Positions 26,765 through 36,344 of a DNA stretch of 51,691 nt are shown here, piece after piece (position 1 is the first letter of the stretch; every line of letters starts with the position of its first letter). Below the pieces are notes generated by a model. The model saw only the letters and a list, made by a program, of their open reading frames with translations, was not told where the DNA came from and did no database searches. Source of the DNA: Actinomycetota bacterium (GTDB lineage: Bacteria > Actinomycetota > Actinomycetes > Mycobacteriales > Mycobacteriaceae); contig JAFDWN010000065.1 of the NCBI GenBank assembly GCA_018268465.1, positions 1 through 51,691 of the forward strand. Direction: 5' to 3'. A program made the translations under genes and the position numbers.

Positions 26765-29365
26765 ATGGCTAGTAAGACCGCCAACAGGTCCGGCGCGCGT
26801 TCGAGCAGGTCAAAGGGCGGATCGCAGCCAACGCGCCCGCAAAGGCCGGCCAAGCCCGCGCCGCCCCGGCGCAAACCCGCGGCCCGGCGCGGGCCGTCGC
26901 CATTGGCCACCGCGGGGATGGCCGTCGGCCGGGGTGCCCGCGCGAGCTGGCTGATGCTGGCCAGGGGGGCGGGATCGACCGCGCGTTCGGTCGGCCGCGC
27001 CCGTGACATCGAACCCGGCCATCGCCGCGACGGCGTCGCACTGGCGCTGCTGGGACTCGCCGTTGTGGTGGCGGCAGGCTCCTGGTTCGACGCCGCCCGC
27101 CCGGTGGGTGAGTGGATCGACGTCGCCGTGCGCACCCTGGTCGGATCCGCTGTGGTGCTGGTGCCGCTGGTGCTCGCCGTGGCGGCGGTCGTCCTGATGC
27201 GCACCGGACCCGACCCGGACGCCCGGCCCCGGCTCATTCTCGGGTCGGCCATGATCGCACTGCCCGCGCTGGGGCTGTGGCATCTGTGGTCGGGATCGCC
27301 GCAAACACCCACCGGCCGCCAGGATGCCGCGGGCTTCGCCGGCTTCGCGATCGGCGGTCCGCTGGCCGATGGGCTGACCGAGTGGATCGCCGCCCCGTTG
27401 CTGTTCATCGCCGCACTCTTCGGCGTGCTGCTGGTCACCGGCACGACGATCCGCGAAGTCCCCGCCACGGTGCGCACCATGTTCTCGACGCGGATGTTCG
27501 GCGGACGCCACGCCTACGACGACCACGACGAGTATGACGAAGACCACGACGAATATGACGAAGACGATGCCGCGGACGTCACGGACCTCGCGGACGAGCG
27601 CGGGCACCGCGCGGGCCGGGAGGACGACGACTTCTCCGACGGCTACTACGACGACCCCTCGGCCTACGGCGACCGCGAACCCGCGGCATTGCCGGCCGTC
27701 ACGGCGGCGTCCGCCGCGCCGCGCGCGGGCAGCCCCATGGACAACTACCCGCTGGACGAGGACGCGCCGACGGTGCCCGAACCGGCCGCCAGGACCCGGC
27801 GCAAGAAACCCGCCAGACCCGACACCCCGGTCATCGACCGGGTGGTGGAGGGTCCGTACCACCTGCCGCCGCTGGAGCTGCTCGTCAAGGGCGACCCGCC
27901 CAAACGCCGCAGCGCGGCCAACGACCAGATGGTCGAATCCATCACCTCGGTGCTGGAGCAATTCAAGGTCGACGCCGCCGTCACCGGATGCACCCGCGGC
28001 CCGACGGTCACCCGCTACGAAGTCGAACTCGGCCCCGGCGTCAAGGTGGAGAAGATCACCGCGCTGCACCGCAACATCGCCTACGCGGTGGCCACCGAGA
28101 GCGTGCGGATGCTCGCGCCGATACCCGGCAAATCAGCCGTCGGCATCGAGGTGCCCAACACCGACCGAGAAATGGTGCGCCTGGCCGACGTCCTCACCGA
28201 TCCGGTGACCCGCTCCGATCACCATCCGTTGGTGATCGGGCTCGGCAAGGACATCGAGGGTGAGATGGTCTCGGCCAACCTGGCCAAGATGCCCCACCTG
28301 CTGGTGGCCGGCTCGACCGGTTCGGGTAAGTCCAGTTTCGTCAACTCGATGCTGGTGTCACTGCTGGCGCGGGCCACCCCCGAAGAGGTCAGGATGATCC
28401 TGATCGACCCGAAGATGGTGGAACTGACCCCCTACGAGGGCATCCCGCACCTCATCACGCCGATCATCACCGAACCCAAGAAGGCCGCCGCGGCGCTGGC
28501 ATGGCTGGTCGAGGAGATGGAACAGCGCTACCAGGACATGCAGGCCTCCCGGGTGCGCCACATCGACGTCTTCAACGAGAAGGTGAGAACCGGGGAGATC
28601 TCCACCCCGCTGGGCAGCGAACGGGTGTACAAGCCGTACCCGTACATCGTGGCGATCGTCGACGAGCTGGCCGACCTGATGATGACCGCGCCGCGCGACG
28701 TCGAGGACGCGATCGTGCGGATCACCCAGAAAGCCCGGGCCGCCGGCATCCACCTCGTCCTGGCCACGCAGCGACCCTCGGTCGACGTCGTCACCGGTCT
28801 GATCAAGACGAACGTGCCCTCGCGGTTGGCGTTCGCGACCTCCTCGCTGACCGACAGCCGCGTCATCCTCGACCAGGCCGGCGCCGAGAAGCTGATCGGT
28901 ATGGGTGACGGGCTGTTCCTGCCGATGGGCGCGAACAAACCGCGCCGCCTGCAGGGCGCGTTCATCACCGACGAGGAGATCCACGCGGTCGTCGCGGCGA
29001 GTAAGGAGCAGGCGCAGCCGGAGTACACCGAGGGTGTCACCGCAGCCAAGGGCGGCGGCGACCGCAAGGACGTCGACCCCGACATCGGCGACGACATGGA
29101 CGTGTTCCTGCAGGCCGTCGAGTTGGTGGTGTCCAGTCAGTTCGGCTCGACGTCGATGCTGCAGCGCAAGCTGCGTGTCGGATTCGCCAAGGCGGGCCGG
29201 TTGATGGACCTGATGGAGACCCGAGGCATCGTGGGACCGTCGGAGGGCTCCAAGGCACGCGAGGTGCTCGTCAAACCCGACGAACTGGCGGGCACGCTGG
29301 CGCTGATCCGTGGCGGCTCCGACGCCGTCGGCGGCGATCTCGACGAGGACGAGCCCGGCTTCTGA
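26765..29365 (+). CDS. ftsK: DNA translocase FtsK
   Basis: 866 residues. Basic N-terminus, about four membrane helices (roughly 95-245), an acidic linker, then the motor. The linker has a short repeat of D/E-Y-D-E-D-H-D units (about 251-268). Walker [11 protein letters not shown] lies near 515-524, and the C-terminal gamma winged helix ([17 protein letters not shown]) recognises chromosome polarity sequences. It links division-site membrane to chromosome dimer resolution. ATG 26765 is chosen because the mycobacterial protein begins M-A-S-K-T. Confidence 0.95.
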   Translation: MASKTANRSGARSSRSKGGSQPTRPQRPAKPAPPRRKPAARRGPSPLATAGMAVGRGARASWLMLARGAGSTARSVGRARDIEPGHRRDGVALALLGLAVVVAAGSWFDAARPVGEWIDVAVRTLVGSAVVLVPLVLAVAAVVLMRTGPDPDARPRLILGSAMIALPALGLWHLWSGSPQTPTGRQDAAGFAGFAIGGPLADGLTEWIAAPLLFIAALFGVLLVTGTTIREVPATVRTMFSTRMFGGRHAYDDHDEYDEDHDEYDEDDAADVTDLADERGHRAGREDDDFSDGYYDDPSAYGDREPAALPAVTAASAAPRAGSPMDNYPLDEDAPTVPEPAARTRRKKPARPDTPVIDRVVEGPYHLPPLELLVKGDPPKRRSAANDQMVESITSVLEQFKVDAAVTGCTRGPTVTRYEVELGPGVKVEKITALHRNIAYAVATESVRMLAPIPGKSAVGIEVPNTDREMVRLADVLTDPVTRSDHHPLVIGLGKDIEGEMVSANLAKMPHLLVAGSTGSGKSSFVNSMLVSLLARATPEEVRMILIDPKMVELTPYEGIPHLITPIITEPKKAAAALAWLVEEMEQRYQDMQASRVRHIDVFNEKVRTGEISTPLGSERVYKPYPYIVAIVDELADLMMTAPRDVEDAIVRITQKARAAGIHLVLATQRPSVDVVTGLIKTNVPSRLAFATSSLTDSRVILDQAGAEKLIGMGDGLFLPMGANKPRRLQGAFITDEEIHAVVAASKEQAQPEYTEGVTAAKGGGDRKDVDPDIGDDMDVFLQAVELVVSSQFGSTSMLQRKLRVGFAKAGRLMDLMETRGIVGPSEGSKAREVLVKPDELAGTLALIRGGSDAVGGDLDEDEPGF

Positions 29366-29377
29366 ACATCCCCGGTG

Positions 29378-29418
29378 TTGAGTCTGCGGTGGGATCGCCG
29401 ATCGGCGTGCAGACTCAA
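29378..29418. terminator. Bidirectional terminator hairpin between ftsK and argA
   Basis: TTGAGTCTGC (29378-29387) pairs with GCAGACTCAA (29409-29418). The 21-nt loop contains an inner CGCCGATCGGCG palindrome. It sits between two convergent genes, 13 nt after the ftsK stop and 11 nt before the argA stop codon. Confidence 0.7.
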
Positions 29419-29428
29419 ACGCCGGCGC

Positions 29429-29944
29429 TCAGAGCAGCAGCAGCATCCTGGTGTTGCCGAGGATGTTGGGTTTGACATAGGACAGGTCGAGGAATTCGGC
29501 AACGCCGGTGTCGTAGGAGCGGCACATCTCCTCGTAGACCTCAGCGGTCACCGGAGTTCCCTCGATCTCCTCGAATCCGTGCCTGGCGAAGAAGTCGACC
29601 TCGAAGGTCAGCACGAAGATGCGCCCGAGATGCAATTCGCGGGCCACGTCGAGGAGCCGCTCGACGATGCGGCGCCCGACGCCCTTGCCCCGCACCCCCG
29701 GATGCACGGCGACCGTGCGTAGCTCGCCGAGGTCGGACCACAGCACGTGCAGAGCGCCGCAACCGACCACTCGACCCTCGACCTCGCCGACCCAGAACTC
29801 CTGGACCGCCTCGTAGAGGGTCACCAGATTCTTCTCCAGCAGGATCTTGCCGGAGTATTCGTCGACCAGCGCCTTGATCGCCGGCACGTCGGACGTCCTG
29901 GCCCGTCGCACGACGAGCCGGCCGTCATCGGGGGCAGCGCTCAC
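29429..29944 (-). CDS. argA: N-acetylglutamate synthase, short GNAT type
   Basis: 171 residues, equivalent to mycobacterial Rv2747, which catalyses the first step of arginine synthesis with a stand-alone acetyltransferase domain. GNAT motif A is L-R-T-V-A-V-H-P-G-V-R-G-K-G-V-G (about 86-101, acetyl-CoA loop). The C-terminal end L-D-L-S-Y-V-K-P-N-I-L-G-N is distinctive for this family. GTG 29944 is chosen because homology starts there; the longer frame upstream is antisense to pgsA. Confidence 0.93.
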   Translation of the reverse strand: MSAAPDDGRLVVRRARTSDVPAIKALVDEYSGKILLEKNLVTLYEAVQEFWVGEVEGRVVGCGALHVLWSDLGELRTVAVHPGVRGKGVGRRIVERLLDVARELHLGRIFVLTFEVDFFARHGFEEIEGTPVTAEVYEEMCRSYDTGVAEFLDLSYVKPNILGNTRMLLLL

Positions 29945-29998
29945 GGTGCGACAGTATCGGCAGGACCTCACCGGCAGGCAACCGGATATTCTGTTGCG

Positions 29999-30595
29999 GT
30001 GTCGGGCCAACCTCACATCGATCCGGTGGTGCCGCGCGCCCGGGTGGCAAACCTCGCCAACATGCTCACCGGTGTGCGGATGGTTCTGGTGCCCGTCTTC
30101 CTGGTCGCCCTGTTCGTCGGGGATGGCCACGAAACATATTGGCGGCTAGTTGCTTTCGCCATTTTCGCGGTCGCGGTGATCACCGATCGCATCGACGGGG
30201 CGCTGGCGCGCAGTTTCGGCATGGTGACCGAATTCGGCACCCTGGCCGATCCGATCGCCGACAAGGCCCTCATCGGCGCCGCGCTCATCGGGCTGTCGAT
30301 GCTCGGCGATCTGCCCTGGTGGGTCACGGTGGTGATCCTGGCCCGTGAGATCGGCGTCACGGTCCTGCGATTGGCGGTGCTGCGTCACGGCGTGATCCCG
30401 GCCAGCCGCGGCGGGAAACTGAAGACGCTCGTGCAGGCCGTCGCCATCGGGTTGTTCATCCTGCCGCTGTCCGGGGCGTGGCTGTTCGCGGCATGGGTGA
30501 TCATGTGGGCGGCGGTGGTGCTGACCGTGCTCACCGGGATCGACTACGTCGTGTCGGCGATCAGGGATTCGCGTGGACGACCCGCTGGTCAGTGA
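29999..30595 (+). CDS. pgsA: CDP-alcohol phosphatidyltransferase (PgsA-like)
   Basis: 198-residue integral membrane enzyme, probably phosphatidylglycerophosphate synthase of the PgsA3 branch. The active-site motif D-x2-D-G-x2-A-R-x8-G-x3-D-x3-D is complete: D-R-I-D-G-A-L-A-R...G-T-L-A-D-P-I-A-D (about 63-90). Five or six membrane helices. GTG 29999; divergent from argA by 54 bp. The next gene starts 23 nt inside it. Confidence 0.9.
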   Translation: MSGQPHIDPVVPRARVANLANMLTGVRMVLVPVFLVALFVGDGHETYWRLVAFAIFAVAVITDRIDGALARSFGMVTEFGTLADPIADKALIGAALIGLSMLGDLPWWVTVVILAREIGVTVLRLAVLRHGVIPASRGGKLKTLVQAVAIGLFILPLSGAWLFAAWVIMWAAVVLTVLTGIDYVVSAIRDSRGRPAGQ

Positions 30596-31061
30596 CGACG
30601 CCCGCGGACTCGTCGCCGACCTGACGGTGCGCAGGCAGACCGTCGCCACCGCCGAATCCCTGACCGCCGGACTGCTGGCGGCCACCCTGGCCGGTGTCCC
30701 GGGCGCCAGCGTGGTGCTGCGCGGCGGCCTGATCACCTATGTCGAAGACACCAAGATCTCCCTGGCCGGAGTGGCGCCGCAGGTGCTCGACTCGGTCGGT
30801 CCGGTGGCGGCGCCGACGGCCCGCGCGCTGGCGGTGGGGGCGCGCCAACGATGCGCCGCCACCTGGGGGATCGGCCTGACCGGCGTGGCGGGCCCCGAAC
30901 CGCACGGCGGGCACCCCGTCGGCACGGTCTTCCTGGGCCTGGCCGGTCCGGTCGACGCCGACGTCGTCGAACTGCACCTCACCGGATCGCGCTGGGACAT
31001 CCGAGTGGCGGCGGTCAACGCCGCGATCGCGCGGCTGCGTGCGGTGGTCGAAAGCCGATGA
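30573..31061 (+). CDS. CinA C-terminal-like NMN amidohydrolase
   Basis: 162 residues corresponding to the stand-alone C-terminal domain of CinA (PncC), which deamidates nicotinamide mononucleotide. Active-site region T-A-E-S-L-T-A-G (about 27-34), G-L-I-T-Y (about 52-56), G-L-T-G-V-A-G-P (about 108-115) and P-V-G-T-V-F-L-G-L-A (about 122-131). GTG start within pgsA; coupled operon. The N-terminal molybdopterin-binding domain of full CinA is absent, as in mycobacterial homologues at this site. Confidence 0.88.
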   Translation: MDDPLVSDDARGLVADLTVRRQTVATAESLTAGLLAATLAGVPGASVVLRGGLITYVEDTKISLAGVAPQVLDSVGPVAAPTARALAVGARQRCAATWGIGLTGVAGPEPHGGHPVGTVFLGLAGPVDADVVELHLTGSRWDIRVAAVNAAIARLRAVVESR

Positions 31062-31108
31062 GCGCGACGTCGCGGAGGGATCCGGGAACCATCGCCACCG
31101 CCGCGTGC

Positions 31109-31126
31109 GTTCAGCACTTAGCGAAC
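31109..31126. promoter_or_regulatory. Candidate ClgR operator
   Basis: GTTCAGCACTTAGCGAAC is an imperfect inverted repeat (GTTC...GAAC ends) 22 nt upstream of clgR. Mycobacterial ClgR activates its own operon, so an autoregulatory site is expected here. The match to known ClgR boxes is partial. Confidence 0.4.
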
Positions 31127-31148
31127 CCGCTCGATGAAGGAGGGCACG

Positions 31149-31481
31149 ATGGCCGCATTGCTGCGTGAGGTGATCGGCGACGTGCTGCGCCGTGCCCGCA
31201 CGTCTCAGGGGCGCACCCTGCGCGAGGTGTCCGATTCGGCGCGGGTCAGCCTGGGTTACCTGTCCGAGGTCGAACGCGGCCGCAAGGAGGCGTCCAGCGA
31301 GCTGCTCAGCGCCATCTGCGGCGCCCTGGACGTGCCGCTGTCGCGGGTGTTGTCCGCCGCGGGGGAGGCGCTGGCCCGCCAGGAGCGTGCCCCGTTCGAA
31401 CCCACGGTGGTGGGTTCTGCGCATATCGACGCCACGACCAAGGTCGTCATCCCGCAGGTCGTCTCGATGGCGGTCGCCTGA
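31149..31481 (+). CDS. clgR: ClgR transcriptional regulator
   Basis: 110-residue Xre-type regulator that activates clp protease genes and the psp-like envelope-stress genes in mycobacteria. HTH at about 12-66: [26 protein letters not shown] in parts. It ends V-V-S-M-A-V-A, a small hydrophobic tail suited to Clp recognition. AGGAGG at 31138-31143 fixes ATG 31149. First gene of clgR-pspA-pspM. Confidence 0.94.
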   Translation: MAALLREVIGDVLRRARTSQGRTLREVSDSARVSLGYLSEVERGRKEASSELLSAICGALDVPLSRVLSAAGEALARQERAPFEPTVVGSAHIDATTKVVIPQVVSMAVA

Positions 31482-31629
31482 CCCCCGGCCCGCGAACGTC
31501 CCTGCAATTCGCCTGCGGGGGTGTGGTGGTGTGCGCAGAACCGATAAGTTGGCAGTAGAGCAAACGCAGGAGCCCCAGCGGCACCAGCACAGTGGTCACA
31601 ACTCGAAGACATGAAGGCGGAATGAACTC

Positions 31630-32442
31630 ATGGCCAATCCGTTCGCCAAGGCGTGGAAGTACCTCATGGCGCTGTTCAGCTCGAAGGTCGACGAATACGC
31701 GGATCCCAAGGTCCAGATCCAGCAGGCCATCGAGGAAGCCCAGCGCCAGCACCAGGCGCTGACGCAGCAGGCCGCTCAGGTGATCGGCAACCAGCGCCAA
31801 CTGGAGATGCGGCTCAACCGCCAGCTCGCCGACGTCGAGAAGCTCCAGGTCAATGTGCGTCAGGCACTCACCCTGGCCGACCAGGCGGTGGCGGGCGGTG
31901 ACGCAGGGAAGGCCACCGAGTACAACAACGCCGCAGAGGCCTTCGCCGCGCAATTGGTCACCGCCGAACAGAGTGTCGAGGACCTCAAGGGTCTGCACGA
32001 CCAGGCGCTCAACGCTGCCGCCCAGGCCAAGAAGGCCGTCGAGCAGAACGCGATGATGTTGCAGCAGAAGATCGCCGAGCGCACCAAGCTGCTCAGCCAG
32101 CTCGAGCAGGCCAAGATGCAGGAGCAGGTGAGCGCGTCACTGCGCTCGATGAGTGAGTTGGCCGCCCCGGGCAACACACCGAATCTCGAAGAGGTCCGCG
32201 ACAAGATCGAACGCCGGTATGCCAACGCGATCGGCCAGGCCGAACTGGCGCAGAACTCGGTGCAGGGCCGGATGATGGAGATCCAGCAGGCCAGCGTGCA
32301 GATGGCCGGGCATTCGCGGCTGGAGCAGATCCGCGCGTCGATGCGCGGTGAGGCGCTGCCCTCCGGCGGCGCACCGGCGACGCCGGCCGCACCCGCGGCC
32401 AATCCGAACGCCGCGACCCCCGAAAACCCGCTCAGTCAATAG
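31630..32442 (+). CDS. pspA: PspA/IM30 family membrane-stress protein (35-kDa antigen)
   Basis: 270 residues, almost wholly coiled coil from about 25 to 225. N-terminal amphipathic helix [15 protein letters not shown], then [15 protein letters not shown] typical of PspA. The C-terminus is Ala/Pro-rich and disordered. PspA polymers coat damaged membrane and, in mycobacteria, work with ClgR and PspM. It lies 148 bp after clgR. Confidence 0.95.
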   Translation: MANPFAKAWKYLMALFSSKVDEYADPKVQIQQAIEEAQRQHQALTQQAAQVIGNQRQLEMRLNRQLADVEKLQVNVRQALTLADQAVAGGDAGKATEYNNAAEAFAAQLVTAEQSVEDLKGLHDQALNAAAQAKKAVEQNAMMLQQKIAERTKLLSQLEQAKMQEQVSASLRSMSELAAPGNTPNLEEVRDKIERRYANAIGQAELAQNSVQGRMMEIQQASVQMAGHSRLEQIRASMRGEALPSGGAPATPAAPAANPNAATPENPLSQ

Positions 32443-32452
32443 GTCTGGCGAC

Positions 32453-33271
32453 ATGGCAGTGAACTCGACCTCGAATCCGGCGTGGCGTTCGATGCTGCAG
32501 CGCGGCGTGGACACCGCTGCCGAACTGTCCGATGTGGTGGCCGAGAAGCTCAGCGCCGCAGCCGATCCCCGCGCCAAACTGCTGCGCAAGCGGCGCTGGG
32601 CGTTGCGGCTGGGGTTGTTCTTCACGGTGTCGAGTGTGTTCTGGGTGCTCGTGACAGCGGTGCTCGCATCGTGGACCGTACCGGCCTGGGTGCTGATCAT
32701 CACGGGGGCGGTCGCCGCCGGCGCGGCATTTCCGGCCACGCTGCTGTTGCTGCGCTACCGGTGGTTGCTCGGGGCGCCGCTGCCCCCCGAGCGCTCCAGG
32801 GCCGCGCGCCGGCTGCCACCGTGGGGTTCGGCTGCGCGGGCGCCGATGTCGGCGCTGTCCGGCTCGGAGCGTGGCCTGTTCTCGCTGCTCGGGGTGATCG
32901 AACGGGGCCGCATGCTGCCCGCCGACGAGGTGCGTGAACTCACCGTCGCGGCGAACCGCACCGCCGCCACCATGGCCGCCACCGCCGCCGAAGTGGTTTC
33001 CATGGAACGGGCGATGAGTTCGGCGCCGCAAGCGCGTCGCCACCTCGCGCCGACCGTCACCTCCTACGTCACCCAGATGGACGCCGGAGTGCGGCAGTAC
33101 AACGACATGCTCACCGCCGCAGCCCAATTGGTGTCGGCGGCGAACAAGGGCACCCTGTCGGGCTCGCCGATGTCGGGCCAGCGCTACCGCGACGAGCTGA
33201 CCGATGCGACCGATCGGCTGCTGGGTTGGGCGCAGGCGTTCGACGAACTGAACCAGTTGCGCCGCGCCTGA
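32453..33271 (+). CDS. pspM: Phage-shock envelope stress protein PspM
   Basis: 272 residues, mycobacterial membrane partner of PspA (Rv2743c position). Two membrane helices at about 50-70 and 77-100, separated by T-V-P-A-W, precede a long cytoplasmic alpha-helical region with alanine-rich heptads (about 155-260). ATG 32453 lies 10 nt after the pspA stop. No separate pspN-like gene is present downstream; the next gene is convergent. Confidence 0.88.
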   Translation: MAVNSTSNPAWRSMLQRGVDTAAELSDVVAEKLSAAADPRAKLLRKRRWALRLGLFFTVSSVFWVLVTAVLASWTVPAWVLIITGAVAAGAAFPATLLLLRYRWLLGAPLPPERSRAARRLPPWGSAARAPMSALSGSERGLFSLLGVIERGRMLPADEVRELTVAANRTAATMAATAAEVVSMERAMSSAPQARRHLAPTVTSYVTQMDAGVRQYNDMLTAAAQLVSAANKGTLSGSPMSGQRYRDELTDATDRLLGWAQAFDELNQLRRA

Positions 33272-33281
33272 TCGGGGATGC

Positions 33282-33704
33282 TCAGATGTCGTGGCTGCTC
33301 GGCCGCGACGAGTCGGGCCGGGGCCCGTACTTCTCGATGTAAGCCCGGTGGACATGCGCGTTGCGTTCCCGGGAGATGTAGTCGACCAGATCCGGGTCGA
33401 GGTTGTGTTTGCGCAGCATGTGCCGACGCCACACCTTGTTCAGTGCGTGGGAGAAGTACACGAACGGGATGAGGATGGGCATCGTCATGCTCAGGTGCAC
33501 GTACAGCGTCGTGGGGATCAGCCAGAACGGCGCCAACACGATCACCGCGGGAATGAAGACCCGGACCATCATCCGGACGGTGGCGCCCTTGCCCGCGAGG
33601 TCGTCGGCAACCCACTGCCGCATGGAATCCGGCAGTCGCCGCCCATAGCAGTAGCCGATGTACTCCAGCAGGTTGGGTTTGGTTCGGTTGGTGTCGTTGT
33701 TCAC
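33282..33704 (-). CDS. DUF5313 family membrane protein
   Basis: 140 residues. N-L-L-E-Y-I-G-Y-C-Y-G-R-R-L-P-D-S-M-R-Q-W-V begins the conserved core, followed by two membrane helices (about 55-75 and 77-97) and an H-x3-L-R-K-H-N-L-D-P segment. GTG 33704 was chosen because the family starts near N-R-T-K-P-N-L-L; the longer open frame is a low-complexity arginine stretch. Function unknown. Confidence 0.8.
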   Translation of the reverse strand: MNNDTNRTKPNLLEYIGYCYGRRLPDSMRQWVADDLAGKGATVRMMVRVFIPAVIVLAPFWLIPTTLYVHLSMTMPILIPFVYFSHALNKVWRRHMLRKHNLDPDLVDYISRERNAHVHRAYIEKYGPRPDSSRPSSHDI

Positions 33705-33863
33705 GGGTGCGCGACCTTCCTGGGACCGGCGGGCCCGGGCCCGCCGCCGACCGTCACCCCGCATGTCGTGCTGCCGCGGGCGTTGCCGATCATGCAAGGC
33801 AGCCTAACGGTTCGTGCGACGCACGGGTCACCGCAGGCGATGGGGTGTGGCAGGGTGAGGGCG

Positions 33864-35036
33864 ATGCGCGTCGCTGTGGTGGCCGGGCCCGACCCGGGGC
33901 ATGCCTTTCCCGCCATCGCACTGTGCCGCGAGCTGCTGGCCGCCGGTGACACCCCGACATTGCTGACGGGCACGCAATGGCTGCCCACCGCCGCAGCCGC
34001 GGGTATCGACGCGGCCGAACTGCTGGGCCTGGACCCGACCGAACTCGACGACGACAGCGACGCCGGTGCCAAGATCCACCGGCGCGCGGGCAGGATGGCG
34101 GTGCTGAACGCGCCGCAACTCCGGGAGTTGGCACCTGACCTGGTGGTATCCGACGTCATCACCGCGTGCGGCGGGCTGGCCGCCGAACTGGTCGACGTCC
34201 CGTGGGTCGAGCTGAGCCCCCATCCGCTCTACCGGCCGTCGAAGGGACTGCCCCCGCTGGGCAGCGGGCTGGCGCCGGGGACGGGATTGCGGGGGCGGCT
34301 GCGTGACGCGGTCATGCGGTCGCTGACGGCGCGATCATGGCGCGAAGGGCTGCGCCAGCGCGCCGCGGTGCGGGCCGACATCGGGCTGCCCGCCGACGAT
34401 CCCGGGCCGCTGCGGCGGTTGATCGCCACGCTGCCCGCGCTGGAGGTGCCCAGGCCGGACTGGCCGCGGGAGGCGGTGGTGGTCGGCCCTCTGCATTTCG
34501 AACCCACGGCGGCGGTGCTCACCGTTCCGGACGGCGCGGGACCGGTGGTGATGGTCGCGCCGTCGACCGCCACCACCGGTACGCGCGGGCTGGCCGAACT
34601 GGCGCTCGAGACGCTGGTGCCCGGTGAGACGTTGCCCGCGGGCGCGCGGGTGGTGGTGTCGAGGTTGTCCGGACCCGACGGGCCCCTCCCGCCGTGGGCC
34701 CGCGTCGGACTGGGCCGCCAGGACGAGCTGCTGACCCACGCCGACGTGGCGATCTGTGGCGGTGGTCACGGCATGGTGTCCAAGGCGTTGCTCGCCGGGG
34801 TGCCGCTGGTGGTGGTACCCGGCGGGGGTGATCAGTGGGAGATCGCCAATCGCGTTGTACGCCAGGGCAGTGCGCAGCTGGTGCGGCCGCTGACGGCCGA
34901 CGGGCTGGTCGCCGCGGTCGGCGAGGTGCTGTCCTCGCCGCGGTACCGGGCGGCCGCCGTCCGCGCGGGAGCGAGTCGTACGCGGGTGGCCGATCCGGTA
35001 CAGGTGTGCCATGAAGCGCTAACCGTCTCAGCGTAG
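33864..35036 (+). CDS. Glycosyltransferase, GT1 (UGT-like) family
   Basis: 390 residues, GT-B fold. N-terminal acceptor half begins V-A-V-V-A-G-P-D-P-G-H-A-F-P. The donor-binding signature is C-terminal: H-A-D-V-A-I-C-G-G-G-H-G-M-V-S-K-A-L, L-A-G-V-P-L-V-V-V-P-G-G-G-D-Q-W-E-I-A (about 290-329), typical of nucleotide-diphospho-sugar transferases acting on lipids or macrolide-like acceptors. Position equals Rv2739c. ATG 33864; acceptor unknown. Confidence 0.9.
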   Translation: MRVAVVAGPDPGHAFPAIALCRELLAAGDTPTLLTGTQWLPTAAAAGIDAAELLGLDPTELDDDSDAGAKIHRRAGRMAVLNAPQLRELAPDLVVSDVITACGGLAAELVDVPWVELSPHPLYRPSKGLPPLGSGLAPGTGLRGRLRDAVMRSLTARSWREGLRQRAAVRADIGLPADDPGPLRRLIATLPALEVPRPDWPREAVVVGPLHFEPTAAVLTVPDGAGPVVMVAPSTATTGTRGLAELALETLVPGETLPAGARVVVSRLSGPDGPLPPWARVGLGRQDELLTHADVAICGGGHGMVSKALLAGVPLVVVPGGGDQWEIANRVVRQGSAQLVRPLTADGLVAAVGEVLSSPRYRAAAVRAGASRTRVADPVQVCHEALTVSA

Positions 35037-35045
35037 GTTGGGTGC

Positions 35046-35240
35046 GTGCGGTTGACGGAATTCAACGAGCTCGTCGAAAGCCAGTTCGGCCCGATACGCG
35101 GTCCGTCGTTACTCGTCGACCATGTACTGGCCGCGCTGGGCGGCCGAACCGGCGCCGAGGCGATCGAGGACGGCGTCGAACCCCGTGATGTCTGGCGGGC
35201 GCTGTGCGCCGACTTCGACGTCCCGCGCGACCAGTGGTAG
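35046..35240 (+). CDS. DUF3046 family protein
   Basis: 64 residues, conserved in actinobacteria next to recA. Starts M(GTG)-R-L-T-E-F-N-E-L-V-E-S-Q-F-G and contains D-H-V-L-A-A-L-G-G-R-T and D-V-W-R-A-L-C-A-D-F-D-V-P. In most mycobacteria it directly precedes recA; here a 14-kb block including the whole hydrogenase operon lies between. Function unknown. Confidence 0.93.
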   Translation: MRLTEFNELVESQFGPIRGPSLLVDHVLAALGGRTGAEAIEDGVEPRDVWRALCADFDVPRDQW

Positions 35241-35264
35241 GTCCGCGGGAGCTCAGTCCGGCGG

Positions 35265-36344
35265 TCAGCAGATCCGCGGCAACTGTTCGCCGATGGGCAG
35301 ATCCACCACCCGGGTGCCGCCGAGTGCCGTGCGCGCCACCACCATGCCGGGGTGTTCGTCCACACACCGCCCGATGATCCTCGCCCTGGCGCCCAGCGGG
35401 TGGGTGCGCATCGCGGCCAGCACCCGTTCGGCGTCACCGGCCGCGACGAACGCGACGAGCTTCCCCTCGTTGGCGACGTAGAGCGGGTCGAGACCCAGCA
35501 GCCCGCAGGCGTCGCGCACCTCGGGCGGGATCGGCAGTGTCCGCTCGTCCAGGGCGATGCCCACCCGCGCCGACCTGGCGATCTCGTTGACGGTGGCCGC
35601 CACCCCGCCCCGCGTCGGGTCCCGCAGGGTGTGCACATCGGCGCCCGTGTCGATCATCGCGGCGACCAGACCGTGCAGCGGGGCCGTGTCGCTGGTCACG
35701 GCGGTGGCGAATTCCAGACCCTCGCGGCAGCTCATCACCGCAACACCGTGCACGCCGATGTCGCCGCTGACGATCACGGCGTCGCCCACCGCGGCCCGCT
35801 GCGGACGGATGTCGGCGCGCGGATCGACCAGACCGATACCGGCGGTGTTGACGTACACGCCGTCCCCGTGGCCGGCGTCGACCACCTTCGTGTCACCCGT
35901 GACGAGCTTCACACCCGCGGCCAGTGCGGCGGTGCCCACCGCCTGGGCCACTCGGGCCAGTTCGTCCAGCGCGGTGCCCTCTTCGAGGATGAACGCGGTG
36001 GACATCACCATCGGCGCCGCCCCCGCCATCGCCAGATCGTTGACGGTGCCGTTGACGGCAAGCTCGCCGATGCTGCCGCCGGGGAACGCCAGCGGTTTGA
36101 CCACGAACGAATCGGTGGAGAACGCCAGCCGGACGCCGCCGACGGCGACGACGGCCGCGTCGCCCATCGCGGCGTCGGCCGCCGGGCCGAACGCCGGCAG
36201 GAACAGGTGCTCGATCAACTCGGCGGACATCGCCCCGCCACCCCCGTGCCCCATCACGATGTTGGGCGCGTCGCGCAGCGGCGCCGGGCACACCCACGCC
36301 TCCATGTCGATCGTGGTGCGCCGATCGGTCGACGGATCAGGCAT
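35265..36344 (-). CDS. hypE: Hydrogenase maturation protein HypE
   Basis: 359 residues; dehydrates the thiocarboxamide made by HypF into the cyanide ligand. N-terminal ATP-binding G-H-G-G-G-G (about 27-32), D-S-F-V-V-K-P (about 72-78) and G-D-T-K-V-V are AIR-synthase family motifs. The protein ends P-R-I-C, the invariant C-terminal cysteine that carries the thiocarbamate. ATG 36344 overlaps hypD by 8 nt with GAGGT upstream. Last gene of the operon. Confidence 0.96.
   Translation of the reverse strand: MPDPSTDRRTTIDMEAWVCPAPLRDAPNIVMGHGGGGAMSAELIEHLFLPAFGPAADAAMGDAAVVAVGGVRLAFSTDSFVVKPLAFPGGSIGELAVNGTVNDLAMAGAAPMVMSTAFILEEGTALDELARVAQAVGTAALAAGVKLVTGDTKVVDAGHGDGVYVNTAGIGLVDPRADIRPQRAAVGDAVIVSGDIGVHGVAVMSCREGLEFATAVTSDTAPLHGLVAAMIDTGADVHTLRDPTRGGVAATVNEIARSARVGIALDERTLPIPPEVRDACGLLGLDPLYVANEGKLVAFVAAGDAERVLAAMRTHPLGARARIIGRCVDEHPGMVVARTALGGTRVVDLPIGEQLPRIC

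Noticed and set aside
26810-28069. Minus-strand frame opposite ftsK
   Set aside because: His/Gln/Arg-rich shadow translation without family resemblance.
33291-33863. N-terminal extension of the glycosyltransferase frame
   Set aside because: Overlaps DUF5313 on the other strand; the glycosyltransferase fold begins at ATG 33864.
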